From UBA9620 sp965220695 (lineage in GTDB: Bacteria; Acidobacteriota; Vicinamibacteria; Vicinamibacterales; UBA8438), in contig OZ244838.1 of NCBI GenBank assembly GCA_965220695.1, positions 1,488,001-1,552,000 on the forward strand: DNA of 64,000 nucleotides. The letters run 5' to 3'. Position numbers and translations under genes: made by a program. The first letter of the stretch is position 1; every line of letters begins with the position of its first letter. The notes beneath the pieces are model-generated. The model was not told where the DNA came from. It made no database searches and worked only from the letters and a program-made list of their open reading frames with translations. Below, one piece after another: positions 33,451 to 42,667 of the stretch.

Positions 33451-35712
33451 TCAGAACGTCACCGGTTCGCAGACGCCGCTGCTGCTCTGCGTCCGGACAT
33501 CTTCCCGTCCGTCGATTGAGAGGATGTCGCCGGATCGGTAGAACGTCAGCGCGCGTCCCCGGGTCGTCGTACACGTTGGCGGGGGGGGCGGAGTCTCAGG
33601 AGCAGACGGCGGCGTGTCTGCGGTGGGTTCTTCCGGTTCAATCTCCTCGACGATCTCGACAGGCGTCCCTTCCATCTCGTAGCGGCCCTCGGCCTCGTAG
33701 TACACCAGCCGACGGCCGGTTGCCCAGCGGCCATCCAGACGCAGCGTCACCTCTTCGGTCACTTCCAGCCGGTTCAGCGTGCGGCCGTCGTCTTCCAGGA
33801 AAAATTCGATCCGCTCGGCCTGCATGTCACCCGTGTCCGACAGGAACACGGCATTCCCGTCATAGAGGACGTGCCGCGCCGCGTCGTCGTACGCAAACGC
33901 GTCAGCTTCGGCCCGGGTCAGCGAGACGTCGGACTCACCGGTCGTCTCATTCACGCGCATCAACTGCAAGCGGGTGTTCACACCGCCGCTGGCAGTCAGA
34001 CCGCCTGTCTCGACATCCAGTGCCAGGGTGTCTCCTTCGAAACTCGTCTCTCCCTGCCACAGTCGTGCGCCGTCGGTAAACTCCATACGTCCGGCGTCCG
34101 GATCGTATCGGAGCCCGGCGGCCGTCGCGAACACCGGCTGCTCGGGGTCTAGGAGCGCCGGCAGCGTGTTTCCGGTGGCGCCGTCGCCCGCCACCATTTC
34201 GCTGCGGACATCGCCGGTGGCCTCGATGGTCGAGTCGTCGAGCGACAATGTCATGTCCTTGGCGTCGATCCGACTGGTCTCGTCGTTGACGGTGGGACGT
34301 CTCGCGCCGGTTCTGGTGTTCAGCGTCAAGAAGCCGGCGGCGGCGTCGTAGACGGCGTCATCGGCCGTCGCGGTACGGCTGCCGTCCTCGAACCGCACGT
34401 TCCAGCGGAACCGCGCCGCCAGCAGCACGCTGAGTCCTGGCTCGACTCCGGCTACCAGTCGGTCGGCTCGAATCACGCGTCCGCTCGAGCCGCTGGCATC
34501 GGTCTGGGCCGGCCACTCCCGATACTGGACCTGCCGATCGAACGCGACCGAATCGAGTCCGGTCCCTCGGCTTTCGAACCTGGACGCCGTGATCTCCTGC
34601 CGGATGCCGTCGGTAGTGGGGGGGAACTCGATCGTCACCCCACGACGCGCCTGCAGACCGGTCACGCTGACTCCGTCGGAGGCGATGGAGATACCAATCG
34701 ACGGTGCGCGGACGCGGGCTCCTTCAGCGTCGTCGAGTCCGACCAGTTCGATGGCGGCGGCGCCCGTCAGGACCACTCGCTCAAGCGCGCGCGTGGTTTC
34801 GTCGAACGTCAGCTTCATCTCGTCGGCGCGCATCTCCTGCAGTCCACCCGACGTCGGTTCCGTAGAGCGGATGCTGGCGTTCCCGCGCAGCACCAGTGCT
34901 TCGAGCGCGGTCTCGTCCTCGCCGAACCGAACCGTGGTGTTGTCGGCAATCAGGAGATACGATCCGGTGGCGGCCTCCGAGCCGCCGTCGAAATACATGT
35001 AGCCGTCGGTGTGCGCGAGCCGCGCGTGCGCCGACCAGATGTCGATGTCGGCCTGTGTCGCCTCCCCCGTCAGGCGCACGTGCGCCGCCTGGCCCAGCGT
35101 GACGAACGATCGATCGCGTTCATAAACGACGTCGCGGCCAGAGGCGTCCACCCCCTGTCGCGTCAGTGTCGTGGGGCCCGGCATGCGGACGGTGGCCTGG
35201 GTCCGCGCGTAGGTCGCACGAGCCGTGCGGGCCCCGAGGCCATCCGCCACAGCCAGGCGGACGTCACCGATCACGGTGACGATGCTCTCGCTCCCGTCGA
35301 CCTGAGCTTCCTGCCCGGTCACCTCGAAACTGTCACGGTCCGTCTGAGCCGAGACCTTGAGCCGGAAGCCCCCGTCGAACTTGGAAGAGCCGTCCTCATA
35401 GGTCAGTTGATGCTCGGCCATGAGGGTGTAGTCATCCAGCTCGCCAGCCGATTGGGTGATCTCGGCGTTCTGGATTTCGATGACTGCGTCCGGGTCCGCG
35501 CGATCGACGCCACGCGCGGCGACCGGCTCGACACGCTGCCGCACCCCGAGGAACACGACGGCGCCGAACCCGATGAGCCCCGCCGCCAGGCCGAGGCGGG
35601 CCACACCCTGCCACCGCGGCCGCCAGCGCCGCCGTCCGCCCGGCCGGCGAGTCCGCCTGTCGGAGAGCGTTGGCGTCGATGGTCGATCGTCCGGCGGCCT
35701 GCGTCCTCTCAC
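33451..35712 (-). CDS. LptC-LptA-like fused LPS transport protein
   Basis: 753 residues. A basic cytoplasmic start with a membrane helix at about residues 35-57 (WQGVARLGLAAGLIGFGAVVFLGVRQ) is followed by an LptC-like periplasmic segment and then repeated OstA/LptA-like beta strands (patterns such as VIGDVRLAVADG, LTGAAAIELVG, IEATGDVRSEMV, EVTEEVTLRLDGRWATGRRLVYY). A C-terminal proline run precedes the last strand pair. Known LptC is about 190 and LptA about 185 residues, so this is a much longer single chain that could form an extended periplasmic bridge for LPS. Placed directly upstream of lptB, as lptC-lptA are in E. coli. Confidence 0.75.
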   Translation of the reverse strand: MRGRRPPDDRPSTPTLSDRRTRRPGGRRRWRPRWQGVARLGLAAGLIGFGAVVFLGVRQRVEPVAARGVDRADPDAVIEIQNAEITQSAGELDDYTLMAEHQLTYEDGSSKFDGGFRLKVSAQTDRDSFEVTGQEAQVDGSESIVTVIGDVRLAVADGLGARTARATYARTQATVRMPGPTTLTRQGVDASGRDVVYERDRSFVTLGQAAHVRLTGEATQADIDIWSAHARLAHTDGYMYFDGGSEAATGSYLLIADNTTVRFGEDETALEALVLRGNASIRSTEPTSGGLQEMRADEMKLTFDETTRALERVVLTGAAAIELVGLDDAEGARVRAPSIGISIASDGVSVTGLQARRGVTIEFPPTTDGIRQEITASRFESRGTGLDSVAFDRQVQYREWPAQTDASGSSGRVIRADRLVAGVEPGLSVLLAARFRWNVRFEDGSRTATADDAVYDAAAGFLTLNTRTGARRPTVNDETSRIDAKDMTLSLDDSTIEATGDVRSEMVAGDGATGNTLPALLDPEQPVFATAAGLRYDPDAGRMEFTDGARLWQGETSFEGDTLALDVETGGLTASGGVNTRLQLMRVNETTGESDVSLTRAEADAFAYDDAARHVLYDGNAVFLSDTGDMQAERIEFFLEDDGRTLNRLEVTEEVTLRLDGRWATGRRLVYYEAEGRYEMEGTPVEIVEEIEPEEPTADTPPSAPETPPPPPTCTTTRGRALTFYRSGDILSIDGREDVRTQSSSGVCEPVTF

Positions 35713-35721
35713 AACCCCACT

Positions 35722-37455
35722 CTATCGGGCTTGCCGGATGTCGGCAACGGATAACTCGACCGTGTGCTCGCCGCGATAATGGTTCTCGGTCAGATGGAAG
35801 GCGATGTCCAGCGCCCGTGCATGCCGGGTTACGAACTCGGCCCGTTCGGCCATCCGCCAGGCTACGGCACGAAATACGCGGGCGTCCTGTCTTACGGACA
35901 TCGACAGATGCCGTGACTTCATCACGCGCGGACCGTTCGCCAGTTCGACGGAACCGGTGTGAAACACCGGACGCGGGTTGCCGGCGCCGAACGGCTCCAT
36001 CAGGCGCAGTCCTTCCACGACCGCCGGCGTGATCGCCGTCAGCGGAAGATGGCCGTCGATGCGCAGCCGCGGCAACAGATCGTCCGGGCCGAGGTGATCG
36101 TCAGCGAACCCGGCAAGCCGCGTGCGCAGTTCCTTCAACCGATCGGCGTCCATGGTTACGCCGACCGCGTGGCGATGGCCGCCGAAGCGGGTGAACAGAT
36201 CGGCGCAGTGCTCCAGCGACCCGAGGAGATCGAAACCCGCGATGCTGCGCCCCGACCCGTAGGCCGTGTCCCCGTCCACGGCCAGCACGAGGGTGGGACG
36301 ATGGTAGGCGTCGACCAGCTTCGAGGCCACGATGCCGATCACGCCCCGGTGCCACCCCTCGCCCCAGACGACCAGCATTGCGTGGCCTCCGATGTCAGGG
36401 TCGGTGTCCACCTTGCGACGCGCCGCAGACAGGATTTCTGCCTCTTCCCGTTGGCGTCGTTCGTTTTCCGATTCCAGTTGTTCCGCCAACGCCCGTGCTT
36501 CGGCAGCCTGACTCTCGCTTGCGATCAGCAGCAGGCGCGTGGCGAGATCGGGGGTGCTCATCCGTCCGGCGGCATTGATGCGCGGAGCCAGACGGAACGC
36601 CACGTGGAAACTCGTCACCGACTGCCCCAGCAGACCCGTGGTCTCGAGGAGGGCGCGCAATCCGACCGTATGGCGAGGCTGCGAGAGCTGTTCGAGTCCC
36701 AGCTTGGCGATCACCCGGTTCTCGCCCCGCAGAGGGACCACGTCCGCCACGGTCCCGAGCGCCGCAAGTTTGATGAATCCTGGCAGCCAGCGCGTGTTGC
36801 CGGTGCGCTCACAGAGAGCCTGCACGAGCTTCAGCGCGACCCCGACTCCGGCCAGATCCTTGTCGGGATAAGGGCAGTCCGATCGTTTGGGGTTGATGAC
36901 CGCCAGCGCCGACGGGATTGTCTCGTCCGGCTCGTGGTGGTCGGTCACCACCAGATCGAGGCCGAGCTCTCGCGCCCGCAGGGCCGCGGCCACGCTGCGG
37001 ATGCCGCAGTCGACAGAGACCACGACACCGACCTGTTGGGCAGCCAGGCGTTCGATGCCGGCCGGTTCGAGCCCGTAGCCGTCTCGAAGCCGGTCTGGAA
37101 TGAAGTGCACCACGTTGGCGCCGAGCAGTTCGAGCAACCGTCGCAACATGACGGTCGACGTCACGCCATCCACGTCATAGTCGCCGTGGACGGCGATCCG
37201 TTCGCCCACGGCGATCGCCCGCAGCAGGCGATCGACGGCGATCGGGAGATCGACGAGCTGAAAGGGATCATGGAGCTGGTCGAGCGCCGGATTCAGGAAA
37301 CGGGTTACCGTATCCGGCTCCGTGATGCCGCGCATGACCAGCAGCCTCGCGATGACGGGGTCGATACCGCATGCCGTGGCGAGGGCGGTCACGCGGGCGT
37401 CGTCGCCGTCGCGGTGATCCCAGACCAGCGTGGGACGGGTCGCTGTCGGCGTCAT
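35722..37455 (-). CDS. recJ: single-stranded-DNA-specific exonuclease RecJ
   Basis: 577 residues of the DHH phosphoesterase family. Metal motifs are DYDVDG (92-97), VSVDCGI (about 147-153) and TDHHEP (D172, H173, H174). The DHHA1 domain contains GWHRGVIGIVASKLVD and YGSGRSIAGFDL with GGHRHAVGVTM near 410-430. The C-terminal OB domain is present. It degrades ssDNA 5' to 3' in RecF-pathway, mismatch and base-excision repair. Only 9 bp separate it from lptC/A downstream, so the two are probably co-transcribed. Confidence 0.95.
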   Translation of the reverse strand: MTPTATRPTLVWDHRDGDDARVTALATACGIDPVIARLLVMRGITEPDTVTRFLNPALDQLHDPFQLVDLPIAVDRLLRAIAVGERIAVHGDYDVDGVTSTVMLRRLLELLGANVVHFIPDRLRDGYGLEPAGIERLAAQQVGVVVSVDCGIRSVAAALRARELGLDLVVTDHHEPDETIPSALAVINPKRSDCPYPDKDLAGVGVALKLVQALCERTGNTRWLPGFIKLAALGTVADVVPLRGENRVIAKLGLEQLSQPRHTVGLRALLETTGLLGQSVTSFHVAFRLAPRINAAGRMSTPDLATRLLLIASESQAAEARALAEQLESENERRQREEAEILSAARRKVDTDPDIGGHAMLVVWGEGWHRGVIGIVASKLVDAYHRPTLVLAVDGDTAYGSGRSIAGFDLLGSLEHCADLFTRFGGHRHAVGVTMDADRLKELRTRLAGFADDHLGPDDLLPRLRIDGHLPLTAITPAVVEGLRLMEPFGAGNPRPVFHTGSVELANGPRVMKSRHLSMSVRQDARVFRAVAWRMAERAEFVTRHARALDIAFHLTENHYRGEHTVELSVADIRQAR

Positions 37456-37505
37456 GATGCGCGGCTGAGCGGAGCGCGCGTGTCAGGCAACACCGGCGCG
37501 GACTC

Positions 37506-40500
37506 CTAGTTCCACGACGCGGCGCCTTCGCCGCAGAGCTGATCGACTGCCCGCACGAGCTGCTCCGAGGGACGGATTCTGGCCTCGGTCAAACGCGCCC
37601 GCACGCGCAGCGCCGGGGTCCGGTCGGTCAGGTCGAGTTGGATCAGGATCGGACTCGGTCCGCGGTGTGCCTGAAACAGACCGGACAGCGCCTCCAGGAC
37701 CTTCCGGTCGTGTCTGACCGAAGACAGGCGAATCGACAGCGTCCGCTCCAACTGCTGATCGAGTTGTTCGATCGGGCGTACGTCATCCGCCATCAGCCTG
37801 GCGGTTTCCTCATCCTTATCCAGCTTGCCCTCGACGAGGACCAGGCGGTCCGTCGCCAGCACCGTGGCGCAGCGCTCATGTGTCTTCGGAAAGACGACGA
37901 CTTCGAGCGTGCCGTGACGGTCTTCCAGGGTCAGCACCGCCATCGGCTTGCCCTGGCGCGTCTTGAGCGGGCGATGGCCGCTGATGATGCCGCCGACCAG
38001 CACGTTGCCGCCACCGGCTTCCAGAGAGCTGATGGCTTGTGCGCCGGCCGCCTCGAGTTGGTCGCGAAAGCTGTCGATCGGATGCCCGCTCAGATACAGT
38101 CCCAGCGCTTCCTTCTCACCCACCAGTTGTTCCGATTCGGTCCAGGGCGCCACGTCGGGCAGGTCCAGTTCCACGTCCTGGCCATCGTCCGCCGTGAGCG
38201 CCTCGAAGAGTTGGGTCTGCCCTTGTTCCCGGTCACGCTGAAAACGGCCGCCGTGTTCCAGCGAACGGTCGACGAACGTGCTCAACTGTGCGCGGCGCAA
38301 GCGGATGGACCGGGTTCGGGCTTCGAGCACGGAGTCGCACGCCCCGGCCTTGATCAGGCTCTCGAGCACGCGCTTGTTGACCAGACGCAGATCGACGTCC
38401 TCACACAGGGCGAACAGCGATTCGATACGCCCACGTGCGTTCCGGTGTTTCAGGATCGAGACGATGGCGCCGTCCCCAACGTTCTTCACGGCGGCGAGGC
38501 CGTACCGCACGCCGTCGGACGCCACCGTGAAACGCAGGGCGCTCTCGTTCACGTCCGGGGGCAGAATCGGCACACCCATGTCGCGGCACTCCCCGAGATA
38601 CAGGGCGAGCTTGTCGGTGTTCTGCGCCTCGATGGTGAGCAGCGCCGCCATGAAATGCCAGGGGTAGTTCGCTTTCAGATACGCGGTCTGATACGCGAGC
38701 AGGGCGTACGCCGTGGAGTGCGACTTGTTGAAGCCGTAACCCGCGAAGAACTCCATCAGGTCGAAGATTCTGGTGGCCTGTTTCCTGGTGACCTTGCGCG
38801 CCACCGCACCCTCGACGAACTTCTCGCGCTGCGCCTCCATGACTTCGGCGCTCTTCTTGCCCATCGCCTTGCGCAGGATGTCGGCGTCGCCCATCGTGAA
38901 GCCGGCCAGATCGCTGGCGATCCGCATCACCTGCTCCTGAAACGCGATGACGCCATAGCTGTCCTGCAGAATCGGCTCGAGCGCAGGGAGCGCGTATTTG
39001 ATCTCGACCTTGCCGTGCTTGCGCGCGATGAAGTCGTCGATGACCCCGCCCCGCAGCGGTCCGGGCCGATACAGCGCGTTGAGCGAGATGAGATCGTCGA
39101 ACCGTTCCGGCTTCGCCTTGCGCAGCGTGTCGCGCATGCCCGAGCTCTCGAACTGGAAGATGCCAAGCGTCTGGCCTTCGGAGAACAGGCGGAACGTCTT
39201 CTCGTCGTCCATCGGCAACGCGTTCAGTGCGATGGTCTGACCGGTCGTTTCCCGGATGTGCTTGACCGCGTCGTCGAGCAGCGTCAACGTGCTGAGCCCG
39301 AGGAAGTCCATCTTCAGGAGCCCCATCCGCTCCACTTCCTTCATGGCCCACTGCGTGGTGATCTCGTCCTTCTGGCTCTTGTAGACCGGCGCGAACCTGG
39401 TCACCTCGGCGGGGGCGATGACCACGCCGGCGGCGTGCACCGACGCGTGGCGCGTGATGCCTTCGAGACGCTGAGCAACCTCGAGAAGCTCGCTCACCTG
39501 CGGATCCTGCTGTTCGAGTGTCTTGAGTTGCGGATTCTCCTTCAGCGCCTTCTCGAGCGTCATGTCGAGCGTGGGGGGAATCTGTTTCGCCACCTTGTCG
39601 ACGTCGGCATAGGACATGCCCATCGTACGGCCGACATCCCGCACCACCGCTCGCGCCTTCATCGTGCCGAATGTGATGATCTGCGCGACGTTGTCTCGTC
39701 CATATTTCTGCGTGACGTAATCGATCACTTCGCCGCGCCGGCGTTCGCAGAAGTCGATGTCGATGTCCGGCAGCGATACCCGCTCGGGGTTCAGGAAGCG
39801 CTCGAAGATCAGGTCGAACTGCATCGGGTCGACATCGGTGATCTGCAGGCAGTACGCGACCAGGCTGCCGGCTGCGGACCCGCGCCCCGGACCGACCGGG
39901 ATGCCGCGTTCCCGGGCGTAGCGGATGAAGTCCCACACGATCAAGAAGTAGCCCGGATAGCGCATCCTCACGATGATGTCGATCTCGTTCGCCAACCGTT
40001 GCTCGTATGCTTCAAGGGGGTGTTTCAATTCTCCCCGCGCCGCGAGTGCCCGCCAGGCGCTCAACCGGCGCTCGAACCCTTCGCGGGTGACGTGCTCGAA
40101 ATAGCCGTCGAGCGTGAAGGGCGCCGGGACATCGAAGTTCGGCAGGTGGCTGCCCGGATTCGACAGGTCGACGTCGCACCGTTCGGCGATCGCCACCGTG
40201 TTGGCCAGCGCCTGCGGAAAATCGCCGAACACCGCTCGCATCTCGTCGCCGGTCTTCAGATAGAACTGGTCACCGTGGTACCGGAGGCGCTGTTCGTCGT
40301 TGACGTTCTTCCCGGTGCCGATGCACAGCAGCACGTCGTGCGGCCGGTGATCGCCGAGCTTCAGGTAGTGCACGTCATTGGTGCAGACCAGCGGCAGACC
40401 CAGGTCCCCTGCGATCGGCTGCAACCCGGCGTTCACGGTCTTCTGCTCGTCGATGCCCTGGTATTGCATCTCGAGAAAGAAGTTCTTCGGGCCCAGGATG

Positions 40501-40994
40501 TCCCGGAAGGTGGCGGCCGCTTCCCGCGCCTTGCCGGGCTGCTCGGTACGCAGACCGGTCGCCACCTCGCCCTTGAGGCAACTGCTGAGTCCGATCAGGC
40601 CTTCGGCGTGCTCGGCCAGCAGTTCCTTGTCGATCCGCGGCTTGTAGTAGAAGCCCTGCGTGTAGCCGGCCGAGACCAGCTTGATCAGGTTGTGATACCC
40701 CGTCAGATTCTCGCTCAGCAGGACCAGGTGATTGTTGGTCTCTCCGGGAGTCCCGCTACGGGCATGACGACTTCCGGTGGCGACATAGACCTCGCAGCCG
40801 AGAATCGGTTTGACGCCGCGCTTGCGCGCTTCATCGTGAAATATGACGCTGGAAAACAGATTACCGTGCTCGGTGACGGCCAGCGCGGGCGCCCCGGTCT
40901 GTTGGGCGTGGTCCAGCAGTTCACCGATCCGGCACGCGCCGTCCAGCAGCGAGTACTCGGTATGCAGATGAAGATGCACGAAGTCGGTGGACAT
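37506..40994 (-). CDS. dnaE: DNA polymerase III subunit alpha DnaE
   Basis: 1162 residues, typical of DnaE1. The N-terminal PHP domain (FVHLHLHTEYSLLDGACRIGELL) retains metal-type His residues. The polymerase palm has PGRGSAAGSLVAYCL and the catalytic PDIDIDF near residue 405. Fingers follow (HASVHAAGVVIAP, LKMDFLGLSTLTLL, GIFQFESSGM), then the tandem HhH region GYGFNKSHSTAYALLAYQTAYLKANYP, and a C-terminal OB fold (VLVGGIISGHRPLKTRQGKPMAVLTLEDRHG). It is the main replicative polymerase. Long open frames on the opposite strand are shadows. It lies 41 bp after guaA and 51 bp before recJ. Confidence 0.97.
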   Translation of the reverse strand: MSTDFVHLHLHTEYSLLDGACRIGELLDHAQQTGAPALAVTEHGNLFSSVIFHDEARKRGVKPILGCEVYVATGSRHARSGTPGETNNHLVLLSENLTGYHNLIKLVSAGYTQGFYYKPRIDKELLAEHAEGLIGLSSCLKGEVATGLRTEQPGKAREAAATFRDILGPKNFFLEMQYQGIDEQKTVNAGLQPIAGDLGLPLVCTNDVHYLKLGDHRPHDVLLCIGTGKNVNDEQRLRYHGDQFYLKTGDEMRAVFGDFPQALANTVAIAERCDVDLSNPGSHLPNFDVPAPFTLDGYFEHVTREGFERRLSAWRALAARGELKHPLEAYEQRLANEIDIIVRMRYPGYFLIVWDFIRYARERGIPVGPGRGSAAGSLVAYCLQITDVDPMQFDLIFERFLNPERVSLPDIDIDFCERRRGEVIDYVTQKYGRDNVAQIITFGTMKARAVVRDVGRTMGMSYADVDKVAKQIPPTLDMTLEKALKENPQLKTLEQQDPQVSELLEVAQRLEGITRHASVHAAGVVIAPAEVTRFAPVYKSQKDEITTQWAMKEVERMGLLKMDFLGLSTLTLLDDAVKHIRETTGQTIALNALPMDDEKTFRLFSEGQTLGIFQFESSGMRDTLRKAKPERFDDLISLNALYRPGPLRGGVIDDFIARKHGKVEIKYALPALEPILQDSYGVIAFQEQVMRIASDLAGFTMGDADILRKAMGKKSAEVMEAQREKFVEGAVARKVTRKQATRIFDLMEFFAGYGFNKSHSTAYALLAYQTAYLKANYPWHFMAALLTIEAQNTDKLALYLGECRDMGVPILPPDVNESALRFTVASDGVRYGLAAVKNVGDGAIVSILKHRNARGRIESLFALCEDVDLRLVNKRVLESLIKAGACDSVLEARTRSIRLRRAQLSTFVDRSLEHGGRFQRDREQGQTQLFEALTADDGQDVELDLPDVAPWTESEQLVGEKEALGLYLSGHPIDSFRDQLEAAGAQAISSLEAGGGNVLVGGIISGHRPLKTRQGKPMAVLTLEDRHGTLEVVVFPKTHERCATVLATDRLVLVEGKLDKDEETARLMADDVRPIEQLDQQLERTLSIRLSSVRHDRKVLEALSGLFQAHRGPSPILIQLDLTDRTPALRVRARLTEARIRPSEQLVRAVDQLCGEGAASWN

Positions 40995-41034
40995 GGCTTG
41001 CTGGGATCAGTTTCAGGTCGCAGCCATACAATGC

Positions 41035-42573
41035 TCATTCCCACTCGATGGTGGATGGCGGCTTGCTGCTGATGTCGTAGACGACGCGGTTGATGCCACG
41101 CACCTCATTGACGATGCGGGACGAGACCACCGCCAGGAGATCGTCGGGCAACCGCGCCCAGTCGGCGGTCATGCCGTCACGGCTCTCAACCGCGCGTACC
41201 GCGAGCACATGCTCGTAGGTGCGTTCGTCGCCCATCACGCCGACGGTCTGCACCGGCAGCAGAACGGCGAACGACTGCCACAGACGGCGGTACCACCCGG
41301 CTCGACGCACCTCTTCGGCGACGATGGCGTCAGCCGCTCGCAAGATCGTCAAGCGTGGCGCGGTCACTTCGCCCAGAATACGCACGGCCAATCCCGGTCC
41401 GGGAAAGGGCTGGCGCCAGACGAACTGTTCGTCCAGTCCGAGTTCTTCACCAAGCTGTCGCACCTCGTCCTTGAAGAGCGCTCGTAACGGCTCGACCAGC
41501 GCGAAGCGCAGCCGCGCCGGCAGCCCGCCCACGTTGTGGTGGCTCTTGATCGGCGCCGCGGGTCCGACCACAGAGACGCTCTCGATGACGTCGGGATACA
41601 GTGTCCCCTGCGCCAGGAAGTCGAATTGTCCGAGCCGTGCCGCCACGGACTCGAACACGTCGATGAACGTCGCACCGATGACCTTGCGCTTCTGCTCGGG
41701 GTCGATGACGCCGGCGAGGGCGTCGAGGAATCGATCGCTGGCATCCTCGCTCACCACGTCGAGGGAGAGCTGGCCGGCATAGCGGGTCTCGATTTGCCTC
41801 GCCTCGTTCAATCGCAGAAGGCCGTTGTCGACGAATATGCAGGTGAGCCGGTGTCCAATCGCGCGCTGAATCATCACCGCGGCGACCGTCGAGTCGACGC
41901 CGCCGCTGAGACCGCACACGACGCGCCCATCACCGACCTGCTCGGCGATACGGGCCGTCGCCTCGTCCAGAAACGACGTCATCGTCCAGTCGCCCGTACA
42001 TCCGCACACGGCGGCGGCGAACTGTTGGAGAATGTCGAATCCACGCTCGGTGTGCACGACCTCGGGATGAAAGAGCAACCCGTAGCACCGGTGCGCGGCG
42101 TGTTCCATGGCCGCAATCGGGGCGTTGGCACTGGTGCCCACCACCTGGAATCCGGGCGGGACGCTTGCCACGCGGTCCCCATGACTGGCCCAGACCCGGA
42201 TGCTGGCGGGAAGCGGCGCGAACAGCGGGGTGTCGGTCTCTACGGTGACCGTGGCGTGGCCGAACTCGCGCTCCGGGGCTGGCTCGACGACTCCGCCGAG
42301 CATGTCCGCCATGAGCTGCATGCCGTAGCAGATACCCAGCACCGGGACACCGAGGTCGAATACCCGGCGATCGCAGCGCGGAGCGCCATCGTCCCGAACA
42401 CTGGACGGGCCGCCGGACAGGATGATGCCGGCCGGGCCCCGGGCCTTCAGTTCGTCGGTCGGAGTCTGAAACGGGACGATCTCGGTGTAGACCTTGAATT
42501 CGCGGAGACGCCGGGCGATCAACTGTGTGTATTGCGATCCGAAGTCGAGAACCAGAAGGGTTTGATGAGCCAC
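41035..42573 (-). CDS. guaA: GMP synthase (glutamine-hydrolysing)
   Basis: 512 residues from GTG 42573 (MAHQTLLVLDFGSQYTQLIARR); another GTG at 42621 would add 16 residues but lies almost on the predicted transcription start. Class I glutaminase domain: nucleophile C82 in GICYGMQ and LFHPEV near 165-170. ATP-pyrophosphatase domain: P-loop SGGVDSTV. The C-terminal dimerisation domain ends in the conserved KPPSTIEWE. It converts XMP to GMP. guaB is not adjacent. Confidence 0.96.
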   Translation of the reverse strand: MAHQTLLVLDFGSQYTQLIARRLREFKVYTEIVPFQTPTDELKARGPAGIILSGGPSSVRDDGAPRCDRRVFDLGVPVLGICYGMQLMADMLGGVVEPAPEREFGHATVTVETDTPLFAPLPASIRVWASHGDRVASVPPGFQVVGTSANAPIAAMEHAAHRCYGLLFHPEVVHTERGFDILQQFAAAVCGCTGDWTMTSFLDEATARIAEQVGDGRVVCGLSGGVDSTVAAVMIQRAIGHRLTCIFVDNGLLRLNEARQIETRYAGQLSLDVVSEDASDRFLDALAGVIDPEQKRKVIGATFIDVFESVAARLGQFDFLAQGTLYPDVIESVSVVGPAAPIKSHHNVGGLPARLRFALVEPLRALFKDEVRQLGEELGLDEQFVWRQPFPGPGLAVRILGEVTAPRLTILRAADAIVAEEVRRAGWYRRLWQSFAVLLPVQTVGVMGDERTYEHVLAVRAVESRDGMTADWARLPDDLLAVVSSRIVNEVRGINRVVYDISSKPPSTIEWE

Positions 42574-42638
42574 GCGCGACCGATCAGCAGTAGTGGTGGA
42601 AGGACCGAACCGTGCGGACACCGACGCTATTCCCCGCT

Positions 42639-42667
42639 ATTATAGCGATGTGAGCCTTTGCGGCACC
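42639..42667 (-). promoter_or_regulatory. possible guaA promoter
   Basis: A perfect TATAAT on the minus strand (42644-42639) with no convincing -35 at the right distance. Transcription would start near 42632, 59 nt before GTG 42573. Confidence 0.35.

Noticed and set aside
37638..41072. A 1144-codon open frame on the plus strand opposite dnaE
   Set aside because: It is the GC-driven shadow of dnaE; the translated product is Arg/His/Asp-rich without any family motif, while dnaE shows full polymerase signatures.
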